Below, one piece after another: positions 32,448 through 40,261 of a stretch of 41,897 nucleotides of DNA (the first letter of the stretch is position 1; each line of letters opens with the position of its first letter). The DNA is from Dehalococcoidia bacterium. GTDB taxonomy: Bacteria; Chloroflexota; Dehalococcoidia; Lucifugimonadales; UBA3495. The notes below the pieces were generated by a model. That model saw nothing but the letters and a program-made list of their open reading frames with translations, did no database searches and was not told the origin of the DNA. Where the stretch lies: the NCBI GenBank assembly GCA_009692925.1, contig SHYG01000012.1, forward strand, positions 1 through 41,897, in the 5' to 3' direction. The position numbers and the translations under genes were made by a program.

Positions 32448-33866
32448 ATGTCCACCAACACCACCGACCTCTGCTACCTGACCATCGCCCAGGCCGGGCC
32501 GCTGCTGCGGGCGGGCAAGCTGTCGCCGGTGGAGTTGACCCGCGCCTTTCTGGAGCGCATCCAGGTCCTGAACGGCCGGCTCCGCGCCTTCGTTACCCTG
32601 TTGCCGGAGCAGGCCCTGGCCCAGGCCCGCAGCGCCGAGGCGGAGATTCTGCGGGGGCACTACCGTGGTCCGCTCCACGGCGTGCCCATCGGTCTCAAAG
32701 ACCTGTACGACACCGCCGGCATTCGCACCACCGCCATGTCCCGGGTGACCCCAGACCGAGTGCCCGAAGTGGACGCCACCTGCGTGGTCCGGCTGCGGGA
32801 GGCAGGCACCATCCTGCTGGGCAAGCTGGCCATGCACGAGTTTGCCCTGGGCGGCCCGGACCCCACCAGCCTGTTCCCTCCGGCGCGCAACCCCTGGGAC
32901 CTGGCCCGCATGCCCGGCGGCTCCAGCAGCGGCTCCGGCGTGGCGGTGGCCGCCGGCCTGTGCATGGGGTCCCTGGGATCAGACACCGGCGGGTCAATCC
33001 GGGGGCCAGCCTCCCTGTGCAGCATCGTTGGCCTCAAGCCCACCTACGGCCGGGTCAGCGCCTACGGCGTCGTGCCCCTGTCCTGGTCCCAGGACCACTG
33101 CGGTCCCATGACCTGGACGGTGGAGGACACCGCCCTGATGCTCCAGGCCATCGCCGGGCCAGACCCCAAGGACCCCACTACTGCGCCGGCCCCCGTGCCA
33201 GACTACTCCGCGTCCCTCCAAGGGGACATCCGGGGCATGACCATCGGCGTGCCCCGCCAGTATTTCTACGACGCCGGCGCCGACGTGGAGCCTCAAACCC
33301 TGGCCGCGGTGGAGCAAGCCCTGGGCGTCATGGCCTCGCTGGGCGCGCACATCCGCGACGTGGATATCCCCCACATTGAGTACGCCCGCGCCGCCAACCA
33401 GGTCATCATGATGGGCGAGGCTTTCGCCTTCCACGAGCACAATTTGCAGACCCGCCGCCACGACTATGGCGAGATGGTGCGGGCGCGGTTCCTGCTGGGA
33501 GGGATGCTGTCCACGTCGGATTATCTGCAGGCCCAGCGTGTGCGCCGGCTGATTAAGCGGGAGATGGCTCAGGCGCTGCAGGAGGCGGACGTGCTGGTGA
33601 CGCCCACGTCGCCCAAGCCCGCCGCGCTGTTGGAAGGCTACGATGCCTCGGTGACTCTCACAGGCCGCAGCTTCACCAGCCCCTTCAACGTGACCGGGCT
33701 GCCCGCCATCTCCATTCCGGGCGGCTTCACCACAGACGGAACGGGACCGGGATTGCCCATTGGGTTGCAGATTGCCGGCAAGCCCTTTGACGAACCCACC
33801 GTGTTGCGGGTGGCCTACGCCTACCAGCAGGCGGCCCGCTGGTTTGAGCGGCGCCCGCCGGTTTAG
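32448..33866 (+). CDS. Amidase (AtzE/GatA-like)
   Basis: A 472-residue amidase with the canonical triad: GVPIGLKDLYDTAG (about residues 76-89, Lys), PGGSSSGSGVAVAAG (about 154-168, first Ser) and SDTGGSIRGPASLCSIVGLKPTYGRVS (about 177-203, nucleophile Ser in GGSIR). With the AtzG-like subunit just upstream, it resembles the AtzE-AtzG 1-carboxybiuret hydrolase, though other ureido or amide substrates are possible. ATG 32448 follows GAGGAGG; the longer frame from 32394 lacks a ribosome site. It is followed by a terminator. Not a tRNA amidotransferase, since GatB is absent. Confidence 0.9.
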   Translation: MSTNTTDLCYLTIAQAGPLLRAGKLSPVELTRAFLERIQVLNGRLRAFVTLLPEQALAQARSAEAEILRGHYRGPLHGVPIGLKDLYDTAGIRTTAMSRVTPDRVPEVDATCVVRLREAGTILLGKLAMHEFALGGPDPTSLFPPARNPWDLARMPGGSSSGSGVAVAAGLCMGSLGSDTGGSIRGPASLCSIVGLKPTYGRVSAYGVVPLSWSQDHCGPMTWTVEDTALMLQAIAGPDPKDPTTAPAPVPDYSASLQGDIRGMTIGVPRQYFYDAGADVEPQTLAAVEQALGVMASLGAHIRDVDIPHIEYARAANQVIMMGEAFAFHEHNLQTRRHDYGEMVRARFLLGGMLSTSDYLQAQRVRRLIKREMAQALQEADVLVTPTSPKPAALLEGYDASVTLTGRSFTSPFNVTGLPAISIPGGFTTDGTGPGLPIGLQIAGKPFDEPTVLRVAYAYQQAARWFERRPPV

Positions 33867-33879
33867 GGACAAAACCAAA

Positions 33880-33901
33880 GGCCCGGCGCTCTTGCCGGGC
33901 C
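33880..33901. terminator. Bidirectional terminator (amidase gene and tRNA-Gln)
   Basis: GGCCCGGC (33880-33887), loop GCTCTT, GCCGGGCC (33894-33901). CTGCTTTGTT follows on the plus strand, and TTTGGTTTTG on the minus strand. Confidence 0.75.
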
Positions 33902-33918
33902 CTGCTTTGTTCTTGGTT

Positions 33919-33992
33919 TGGCTGGGGATCGAGGATTCGAACCTCGGCTATCTGATCCAGAGTCAGACGTACTACCGCTATACTAATCCCCA
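33919..33992 (-). tRNA. tRNA-Gln (anticodon CTG), CCA encoded
   Basis: Minus strand: acceptor TGGGGAT pairs with ATCCCCA (33992-33986, 33929-33923), anticodon stem TCTGA/TCAGA with loop CTCTGGA (anticodon CTG, reads CAG), T arm CGAGG-TTCGAAT-CCTCG. Discriminator G at 33922 is followed by an encoded CCA (33921-33919). Confidence 0.95.
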
Positions 33993-34078
33993 GTGCCTCC
34001 GCATCACACCGTGCCCCGGATATGGGGCAGCCACCACCCAGCTTTATGGTAGTAACCTAGGTGCGCCCTGTCAAGGAG

Positions 34079-34106
34079 CAGGGGCCCCGACTCGTCGAGG
34101 CCCCTG
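34079..34106 (-). terminator. Possible terminator after the 580-aa lipoprotein gene
   Basis: 13-bp stem with one mismatch (CAGGGGCCCCGAC with GTCGAGGCCCCTG) and loop TC. The downstream T content is low, so this is a weaker call. Confidence 0.45.
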
Positions 34107-34137
34107 CAATAAACTTGGGGATTGGTAAAAGCCAGGT

Positions 34138-35880
34138 CTACTTGAACTTCATGGTGTTGCCCCGGAACCGTGGGGAATACATGGGCTCCCAGTCCACGTC
34201 CTTGCCCAAGCCGTAGACCATCTGCACCGCGAAGAAGGGGATGAAGTACACCTCCTGGTAGGCGATGTCCCCCAGCTCCGTCATCAACCGGGTCCGCTCC
34301 GGACCCGCAGGCGTGGCCGTGGCGATGTCGATCTTCTTCTGCAAGTCTGCGGTGCAGACGCGGGTGCTGGTGCCCAAGCAACTCATCCGGGAGTTGCCCT
34401 GTCGCTGCATGTCCAAAATTTCGTCGGAGGTCGAGATCTCATAGGCGTGGGTGGAGGTAGGGAATTGCTTGTGCGGGCCGCGCTCGGCACAGTCCCACTT
34501 CTCGGTGAAGCCCGGCTCCGAGGCGTACTTGGAACAGCTGGCAGTTTGCATCTCCCGGGCCTTGCCCAGGTCCCCAACGGTGTTCAGCTTGGAGGTGACC
34601 CCCACGGCCCGCCAGTAAGTGACCGTGGCCTCCAGGATCTCCAGCCCCCGGAGGTTGGAGCCGGGCCGGGAGTTGATGTTAATCTCGTTCTTGGGATCGT
34701 AGCCCGCCTCCGCCAGGAGTTTCTTGGCCAGGGCCGGGTTGTACTCCCGGGGCTTGGAGTTCTCCGGGGTGATGCCCACGGACCCCGGGGGGGCGACGGC
34801 GGCGTGGCACTTCTGCTCCCCTTTGAAGATACCATCCAGCAGCTCCTGGCAGTTAATGGCGTGGGCCAGGGCTAGGCGCACCTTCTGCTTCTTCAGCTCC
34901 GGGTGCCAGACGGTGTCCAGCACCAGTATGTAGACCTCGGTGGTGCCGGACTGCTTGGCCTGAGGCACCCGCTTCTTTTCTTCGAAGCCGATATCCGCCG
35001 CCCAGTCGGCCTCGCCGGAGATCAGCATGGCGGTGCGGACCGACGCTTCGGACCGGTACACGTGGGTGATGAAACGGATGGTGGGTTTCTGGCCGTCGAA
35101 GATGGGAGTGGCTACGTAGCCGTCATAAATCTCGAACTGACTGTCGATGCCGGGGCGGTAGCCAATGGTCTTGTACGGGCCAAAGCCCATGCCCACCGCG
35201 TTCTTTTGCTCTGGGGTGGCGGTGGCCCACCACTTGGGCGCGACGAAAGTGTTAAAGATGGCGCTGCGGGGAAAGATGGGGCAGCCGATCTTGCACACTA
35301 CGTCCACCGTGTATTCGTCCACCACCTCACCGGTGACGACGCCGGTGTACCCCACCCGCTGGTCGTGGTTGCTCGCTGTGCCCTGCCAGTCGATGGCCAC
35401 CTTGGCCGCGTCGGCGTTGAAGGGCTCGCCGTTGTGGAACTTCACGCCGGGGCGTATCTTGTAGCGCCAGCGGTTGGGGGCTTTCTGTTCATAGCTTTCA
35501 AATCCCGACATCAGCACGGTTTGATAGGTCTTGCTGTCAATCCAGCCCATGAAGTCGTGGGTGAGCTCCTTGCAGCCCAGGCTGTGGATTTCGGCGCTGC
35601 ATCCCAAGGTCCAAGTGCCCACACTGCCCGGCTCCGCTTCTGTCACCACAATGGCCTTATTGCGGGCCGGCGCCGCTCTGGGGGGCACGGCGGTGGGCTT
35701 GGGGAGGGCGGTTGCAGTGGGGTTAGCCTGAGCCGGCCCCGACCCCGCAGCCGGGGCTTGGGGAGCGGCTGGCGCCGCTGGCGCGGACGCCGCGCCGCAA
35801 GCCACCGCCAAGATGAGGAGCAACAAAAGCGACGTAGGGAAGGCTATCGCCCTGAGGTTCACGAACTGCCAGTTGGCCAT
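34138..35880 (-). CDS. Substrate-binding lipoprotein, SBP_bac_5 (peptide/nickel type), paralogue A
   Basis: A 580-residue protein. The signal peptide (residues 1-27) ends in a lipobox LAVAC with Cys28, and a Pro/Ala/Thr-rich linker runs to about residue 75. The SBP_bac_5 body follows: FESYEQKAPNRWRYKIRPGVKFHNGEPFNADAAK (about 127-160), then WHPELKKQKVRLALAHAI (about 321-338), and a C-terminal TGN-like end (MYSPRFRGNTMKFK). Paired Cys in VCKIGCP are also in paralogue B, suggesting a conserved disulfide. Family members bind oligopeptides, nickel or sugars outside the membrane. No permease or ATPase is adjacent. Start ATG 35880 after GGAGGTG. Confidence 0.88.
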   Translation of the reverse strand: MANWQFVNLRAIAFPTSLLLLLILAVACGAASAPAAPAAPQAPAAGSGPAQANPTATALPKPTAVPPRAAPARNKAIVVTEAEPGSVGTWTLGCSAEIHSLGCKELTHDFMGWIDSKTYQTVLMSGFESYEQKAPNRWRYKIRPGVKFHNGEPFNADAAKVAIDWQGTASNHDQRVGYTGVVTGEVVDEYTVDVVCKIGCPIFPRSAIFNTFVAPKWWATATPEQKNAVGMGFGPYKTIGYRPGIDSQFEIYDGYVATPIFDGQKPTIRFITHVYRSEASVRTAMLISGEADWAADIGFEEKKRVPQAKQSGTTEVYILVLDTVWHPELKKQKVRLALAHAINCQELLDGIFKGEQKCHAAVAPPGSVGITPENSKPREYNPALAKKLLAEAGYDPKNEININSRPGSNLRGLEILEATVTYWRAVGVTSKLNTVGDLGKAREMQTASCSKYASEPGFTEKWDCAERGPHKQFPTSTHAYEISTSDEILDMQRQGNSRMSCLGTSTRVCTADLQKKIDIATATPAGPERTRLMTELGDIAYQEVYFIPFFAVQMVYGLGKDVDWEPMYSPRFRGNTMKFK

Positions 35881-36082
35881 TACACACCTCCAGATTTTGT
35901 GGTATTCGGGCCCAAGGCCAGGCTTCAGGCATGGCGGGTCGAGTCATTGGCCACGTGCTTAATAACGATTCTTAGCCCATTGTTTACGATACTCGTAGAT
36001 AATACTCCGTAACCAGTCTTTCTAGCTGAATATTTTGCAGTAAACTGAGTATAGAGAGTAATTTTAGATACCTAGATCAGGA

Positions 36083-36111
36083 ATATAAACTATAAGTTCT
36101 TACTATGTCAA
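36083..36111 (-). promoter_or_regulatory. Promoter of lipoprotein A
   Basis: Minus strand TTGACA (36111-36106), exactly 17 nt, TTATAT (36088-36083). It implies a leader of about 200 nt in an AT-rich stretch (35945-36115) that contains no gene I can support. Confidence 0.65.
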
Positions 36112-36129
36112 TAGGGATGGCCGGGACAA

Positions 36130-36161
36130 AAATAGTGCCCCGAGACATATGCTCGGGGCAC
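36130..36161 (-). terminator. Terminator after lipoprotein B
   Basis: GTGCCCCGAG/CTCGGGGCAC stem (36161-36152 with 36144-36135), loop CATATGT on the minus strand, followed by TATTTTTG. Confidence 0.85.
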
Positions 36162-36199
36162 GGTAAGCTGGCGTCCGGTGACGCGCGGCGCGCCGGGGG

Positions 36200-37927
36200 C
36201 TACTTGAACTTCATGGTGTTTACCCGCAGCCTTGGCGAGTACAGGGGCTCCCAGTCCAGGTTCTTGGCCATGCCATAAACCATCTGGTTGTGGAAGAAGG
36301 GGATGAAGTACACCTCGTCGTAGGCGATGTCGGCAACTTCCGTCCACAGCCGGACACGCTCCGGGCCGGAGGGGGTTGCGGAGGCGATATCAATCTTCTT
36401 CTGCAGGTCCGCGTAGCAGACCCTGGAGTTGACGTTGAAGCAGCCCAGTCGACGGTTGCCCTGGGTATTCATGTCCAGGACCTCGTTGGAGGTGGAGGTG
36501 GTATAGATGTGGGACGACATGGAGATCGGCGCCGGCGGGACGCGGGAGGCGCAGTCCAGGGCCTCCTTGTACCCCGGCACATTGGTGAATTGGCCGCACC
36601 CGGAGCTGCGGACGTCGGTGTACTTGGACAGATCCAAGGCATTGAACTCAGTGGCGACGCCCACCTCTTTAAAGTAGCGGGCCACTGCCTCCATAAACTC
36701 CAGGTCCTTGAACACCCGGTTGGACTGGACGTTGAGGTTAATCTTGTTGGCCGGGTCGTAGCCGGCCTCCTTGAGCAACTGTTTGGCCAGGGTGGGGTTA
36801 TAATCCCGTGGCTTGGAGTTGCGCTCGGTGATACCAATGGTGCCCTTGACCGAGATGCTGCCCAGACAAGGGACTACCCCGCCGTAGAGGGCCTTGGCGA
36901 TGGCCTCGCAGTCAATGGCGTGGGCCAGGGCCAAGCGCACCTTCTGCTTCTTCAGCTCCGGGTGCCACATGGTGTCCAAGACAGCGGCATAGACCTCCGT
37001 GGTGCCGGAGACCTTGGCTGCGGGAACCTTGCTCTGGTTCTCAAATCCAATGTCTTCTGCCCAGTCCGCCTCACCGGCCGTGACCATGGCAGAACGAACC
37101 AGGGCTTCCGCCCGCCAGGTCTGGGTAACATTGCGGATCGTGGGCGCCTGAGCGTCGAAGGCCTTGTTGGGGAGGTAGTCCTTGTTGGCCTCAAACTTGA
37201 TATCAATGCCGGAGCGCCACTCCAACTGCTTGTAGGGGCCCAGGCTGATGACCTTGCGGGCCCGCTCTTCGGGGGTGGCGGTCTTGTACCAGGCTGGGGC
37301 TTGGAACTTGCTGAAGAGCATGCCCCGGGCCAGGATGGGGCAGTTGGCCTTGCACACCACGTCTACGGTGTAGGGGTCCACCACCTGACCGCTTATGGCG
37401 CCAGTGTAGCTGAAGCTGTCCAGGCCGTTGCCCGAGTCGCCGTTGACATCCAGGCTTACCTTGGCCGCCTCAGCGTTCCACTCCTCCCCGTTGTGGTACT
37501 TTACGCCCTTACGCAGGGTAAAGCGCCAGCGGTTTGGCTCGACCTGCTCCCACCTCTCCACCGTGGACAGGGGGACCACCTCAAAGGTCTTGCTGTCAAT
37601 CCAGGTAAGGGGCTCGTTGACGGTGTCGCCGCACATCGTGTGTGCCAAGTTAGAGGCGCACCGGGTGGTCCAGTTGTTCATACTCGCCGGCTCGTTGCTG
37701 GTCACCAGGACTATGGTGTTCTTGGCGGGGGCGGCGGCCACGGTGGGGGCGGTCGTGGGCTTGGCGGCCGCGGTGGGAGTCGGTTTGAACACGTCGGAGC
37801 TCATAGGAGTTGGTGTGGCCAGAGCGGGTGCGGTGGTGGGGGTGGCCGCCGCGCCGCAGGCCATCAAGAACAGGGAGACGAGAAGCACCACATGAACAGT
37901 CCAATTAGATCGTCGTATTCGGATCAT
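36200..37927 (-). CDS. Substrate-binding lipoprotein, SBP_bac_5 type, paralogue B
   Basis: A 575-residue protein from ATG 37927 (GAAGGAG ten nt upstream), which gives a clean signal ending LFLMAC with Cys24; a longer frame would add 35 non-signal residues and is rejected. A linker rich in Ala/Pro/Thr runs to about residue 65. The body matches paralogue A closely (WHPELKKQKVRLALAHAI; LYSPRLRVNTMKFK; the VCKANCP Cys pair). The family captures peptides or similar solutes for ABC import. Each copy has its own promoter and terminator. A tandem duplication with divergence is likely; ligands may differ. No ABC permease nearby. Confidence 0.88.
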   Translation of the reverse strand: MIRIRRSNWTVHVVLLVSLFLMACGAAATPTTAPALATPTPMSSDVFKPTPTAAAKPTTAPTVAAAPAKNTIVLVTSNEPASMNNWTTRCASNLAHTMCGDTVNEPLTWIDSKTFEVVPLSTVERWEQVEPNRWRFTLRKGVKYHNGEEWNAEAAKVSLDVNGDSGNGLDSFSYTGAISGQVVDPYTVDVVCKANCPILARGMLFSKFQAPAWYKTATPEERARKVISLGPYKQLEWRSGIDIKFEANKDYLPNKAFDAQAPTIRNVTQTWRAEALVRSAMVTAGEADWAEDIGFENQSKVPAAKVSGTTEVYAAVLDTMWHPELKKQKVRLALAHAIDCEAIAKALYGGVVPCLGSISVKGTIGITERNSKPRDYNPTLAKQLLKEAGYDPANKINLNVQSNRVFKDLEFMEAVARYFKEVGVATEFNALDLSKYTDVRSSGCGQFTNVPGYKEALDCASRVPPAPISMSSHIYTTSTSNEVLDMNTQGNRRLGCFNVNSRVCYADLQKKIDIASATPSGPERVRLWTEVADIAYDEVYFIPFFHNQMVYGMAKNLDWEPLYSPRLRVNTMKFK

Positions 37928-38031
37928 GGGTATTAAACTCCTTCTATCTACTGTGTTTGTTACGGAAGACAGATACTTCTGGCCGCATAGACAGTGTGTG
38001 ACGTATGGCCACCTCCTGGAGCGTTTCGCCA

Positions 38032-38061
38032 AATGTAATGGACAGTATCCAGTCTTGTCAA
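38032..38061 (-). promoter_or_regulatory. Promoter of lipoprotein B
   Basis: Minus strand TTGACA (38061-38056), 18 nt, TACATT (38037-38032). Leader of about 100 nt to ATG 37927. Confidence 0.5.
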
Positions 38062-38102
38062 GGGTTAGCCCGCAGTCAGCGGAGCGTCCGTAAAGGACAA
38101 AT

Positions 38103-38142
38103 GAAAATCCCGCCGGGCTAGCGTCAGCTAAGCCCGGCGGGA
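38103..38142 (-). terminator. Terminator after lipoprotein C
   Basis: TCCCGCCGGGCT (38142-38131) pairs with AGCCCGGCGGGA (38119-38108) on the minus strand, followed by TTTTC. Confidence 0.8.
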
Positions 38143-38179
38143 AGGTTGGCTTCTTGGGTGCTGGGGCGGTCTTGATTGG

Positions 38180-39961
38180 CTACTTCAGCACGATGGTATG
38201 CATGGCCGAAGCGTACTCGGCCACCCGGTAGGGCTGCCAGGTCTTGATGCGCGGCCCCACGGCGAAAGGAGCGTTGATGTACCCCCCTGGGGCTACGTCA
38301 TACGCCTCGTCCCGCAGCCGCCGGTACATACTATTGAGGTCTTTCTCAAACCCCGGCTGACCGATGCCGTTCAAGGACTTTTCCACAAGGGCAAGCAGCT
38401 CCGGGTCGGCGTGCTGCCGGGCCGAGGGACCTCCCTTTTGTAGATTCAAATAGTAGTTCCTGGTGACGCCCGCCGCATCCAACCGGGTGTTGTTGCCCAG
38501 CCAGGTAATCTGGCCGTCGAACTGCTCAAAGGCAACGGCGCGGGCCCCAGTGAGGGCGGATTTATCCCAAGTCTTCAACTCCGCCTCTATCCCCAGCTCG
38601 CGCTTCCAGAAGTCGGCCGCCAGTTGCGCGGAATCCACCAGGGCGACAATCAACTCGTCCGGGTTGGTGTTGATCACCAACTTGCCAAAATCCTTGCCCC
38701 CTGGGTTGGTGGGGGTCTTGTAGCCCGCTTCAGCCATCAGCTGACGGGCTCTGTTGGGGTCAAAGGGCCAGGGGGCCAACTCAGGGCTGTAGCCGATGGT
38801 GCTGGGGGTGATAGCCCACCACCCCTGCATATCCATCACCTCAGGCCCTCCCATGAGCCGCTCCTGAAGCACCTTCTTGTCAAAGGCGTAGTTCAGGGCC
38901 TGACGGACCCGCTTGTCGGAGCAGGGGAACTGAGGCTTCCAGCACCCCCAGATGTGAGCCTCGAAGAACACCGATTCCTGACCGAAAATTATGCGGCTTC
39001 CCCCAGATTCCACTAGTTTGCGCGTCGCCACACTGATGGTGGCAATGTCTCCGTCCCCAGACCGTATGGCCGCCGCCCGGGTCGATTCTTCTGGAATCTG
39101 CACCAGCTCCAGCTCCTTGAATTTGTACCGTTTATCGGTGGCGAAACCGTTCTTTGGCTGGAAGTAGAAATCGTCGAACCGCTCAAAGGTGATGGACTGC
39201 CGGCTGACCCGCTTCACCACCTTGCCGGGCCCGGCGCCAATGGGTTTAGCCTCAAAGGCCTCCGCGTCCTTTTCATCGTGGAGGACTGCCCGCTTGGGCA
39301 GGACCTGGCCCTGGGTCGCTCCGCCCTCATTCTCCGAGATGTAGACCGCCATCTCAGGGGCTGGGATTTTGGTGGTCACGCTGACCTGGTCAGGCCCCGT
39401 CAACTCGATGCGGTCCATGATGGTGGAGTAGAGGATGCCGGGCGAGCTCTTGGAGTAGCCTCTGGCTTGCGACCCAATGCCATGCTGGAGCGTCCATAAT
39501 ACGTCCTCGGCGGTAATCTCCGTCCCATCGTGGAACTTGGCTCCCTTCCTGATGGTATAGGTGGTAGTCCTGCCGCCATTCGATATCTCCCATTTGCTGG
39601 CGATGCCTGGGACTATGACCAACCTTCCATCCACCACGTCCATGGAGGTCAGGTGGCCGTGGAAATTCTTCCGTATCTCTTTGTTCGTCGAGGCATAATT
39701 AGTGTCAAACCGTTCAGCGCCAAAGCCGGCCACCAAAATTGTTACCTTGCCCGGATTGACTGTCGGCGCGGCGGGCGGGGCTACTGGTGTGGGCGCGGCG
39801 GTGGCCTGCGGCGCTGTAACCGGAGCGGGCGCGCCGGTGGGTTTAGCGGTGGGCGCTGGGATGGCAGTGGCCGCGGCGCCGCAGGCTACGGCAAAAACCA
39901 GCAGTAAAATCAACGGGGTGAGGATGATGGCCCGGGGGGTTCTGAGTCGGTCACTTGCCAC
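38180..39961 (-). CDS. Substrate-binding lipoprotein, SBP_bac_5 type, third copy (C)
   Basis: A 593-residue protein starting at GTG 39961, preceded by GAGAGG; a TTG start at 39979 lacks a good site. The signal ends LVFAVAC (Cys27), then a Pro/Ala/Thr linker to about residue 65. The body has the SBP_bac_5 pattern (WEISNGGRTTTYTIRKGAKFHDGTEITAEDVLWTL, about 121-155; KRVRQALNYAFDKKVLQERLMGG, about 345-368). It is distant from copies A and B: it lacks the WHPELKK stretch and the Cys pair. No permease or ATPase is seen. It is terminated just downstream and preceded by an AT-rich, probably regulatory, gap. Confidence 0.88.
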   Translation of the reverse strand: MASDRLRTPRAIILTPLILLLVFAVACGAAATAIPAPTAKPTGAPAPVTAPQATAAPTPVAPPAAPTVNPGKVTILVAGFGAERFDTNYASTNKEIRKNFHGHLTSMDVVDGRLVIVPGIASKWEISNGGRTTTYTIRKGAKFHDGTEITAEDVLWTLQHGIGSQARGYSKSSPGILYSTIMDRIELTGPDQVSVTTKIPAPEMAVYISENEGGATQGQVLPKRAVLHDEKDAEAFEAKPIGAGPGKVVKRVSRQSITFERFDDFYFQPKNGFATDKRYKFKELELVQIPEESTRAAAIRSGDGDIATISVATRKLVESGGSRIIFGQESVFFEAHIWGCWKPQFPCSDKRVRQALNYAFDKKVLQERLMGGPEVMDMQGWWAITPSTIGYSPELAPWPFDPNRARQLMAEAGYKTPTNPGGKDFGKLVINTNPDELIVALVDSAQLAADFWKRELGIEAELKTWDKSALTGARAVAFEQFDGQITWLGNNTRLDAAGVTRNYYLNLQKGGPSARQHADPELLALVEKSLNGIGQPGFEKDLNSMYRRLRDEAYDVAPGGYINAPFAVGPRIKTWQPYRVAEYASAMHTIVLK

Positions 39962-39984
39962 GATTGCACCTCTCAACAATTAAG

Positions 39985-40200
39985 TATCCAGCTCAAACTG
40001 GCACGGGCACCGCAATTATCCACTTGAATGGCGACATCTAATGCTCAAGTTAGTATTACGCAGCGATATCATCTACGAATATTCCGATAAACACTTCTCT
40101 AAATGTGATATCACTTCTCGCTATAAATGTTTCGCTACGCTATCATATTGCCGCAGACGCAATGTAATCTATCATTCCGTTCGGTGTCAAGCGGCAACAA
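39985..40200. other. AT-rich intergenic stretch upstream of lipoprotein C
   Basis: About 215 nt markedly richer in A/T than the rest of the window, with several TATC/GATATCA motifs and no convincing gene on either strand (the 69-aa frame at 40041 has no ribosome site). It probably holds the promoter of lipoprotein C. Confidence 0.45.
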
Positions 40201-40203
40201 AGA

Positions 40204-40230
40204 GCGCCCCGAGTAACCTACTCGGGGCGC
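40204..40230 (-). terminator. Terminator after ftsK
   Basis: GCGCCCCGAGTA/TACTCGGGGCGC perfect 12-bp stem (40204-40215 with 40219-40230) and a 3-nt loop, followed on the minus strand by TCTTTGTT. Confidence 0.75.
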
Positions 40231-40261
40231 GGCGCCAGCGACTGGGATAGATCGGGAGGTG

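Noticed and set aside
36290-37936. A 548-aa plus-strand open frame opposite lipoprotein B
   Set aside because: It is an antisense frame kept open by GC-rich codon bias; it has no ribosome site and no recognisable domain, while the minus strand encodes a full lipoprotein.
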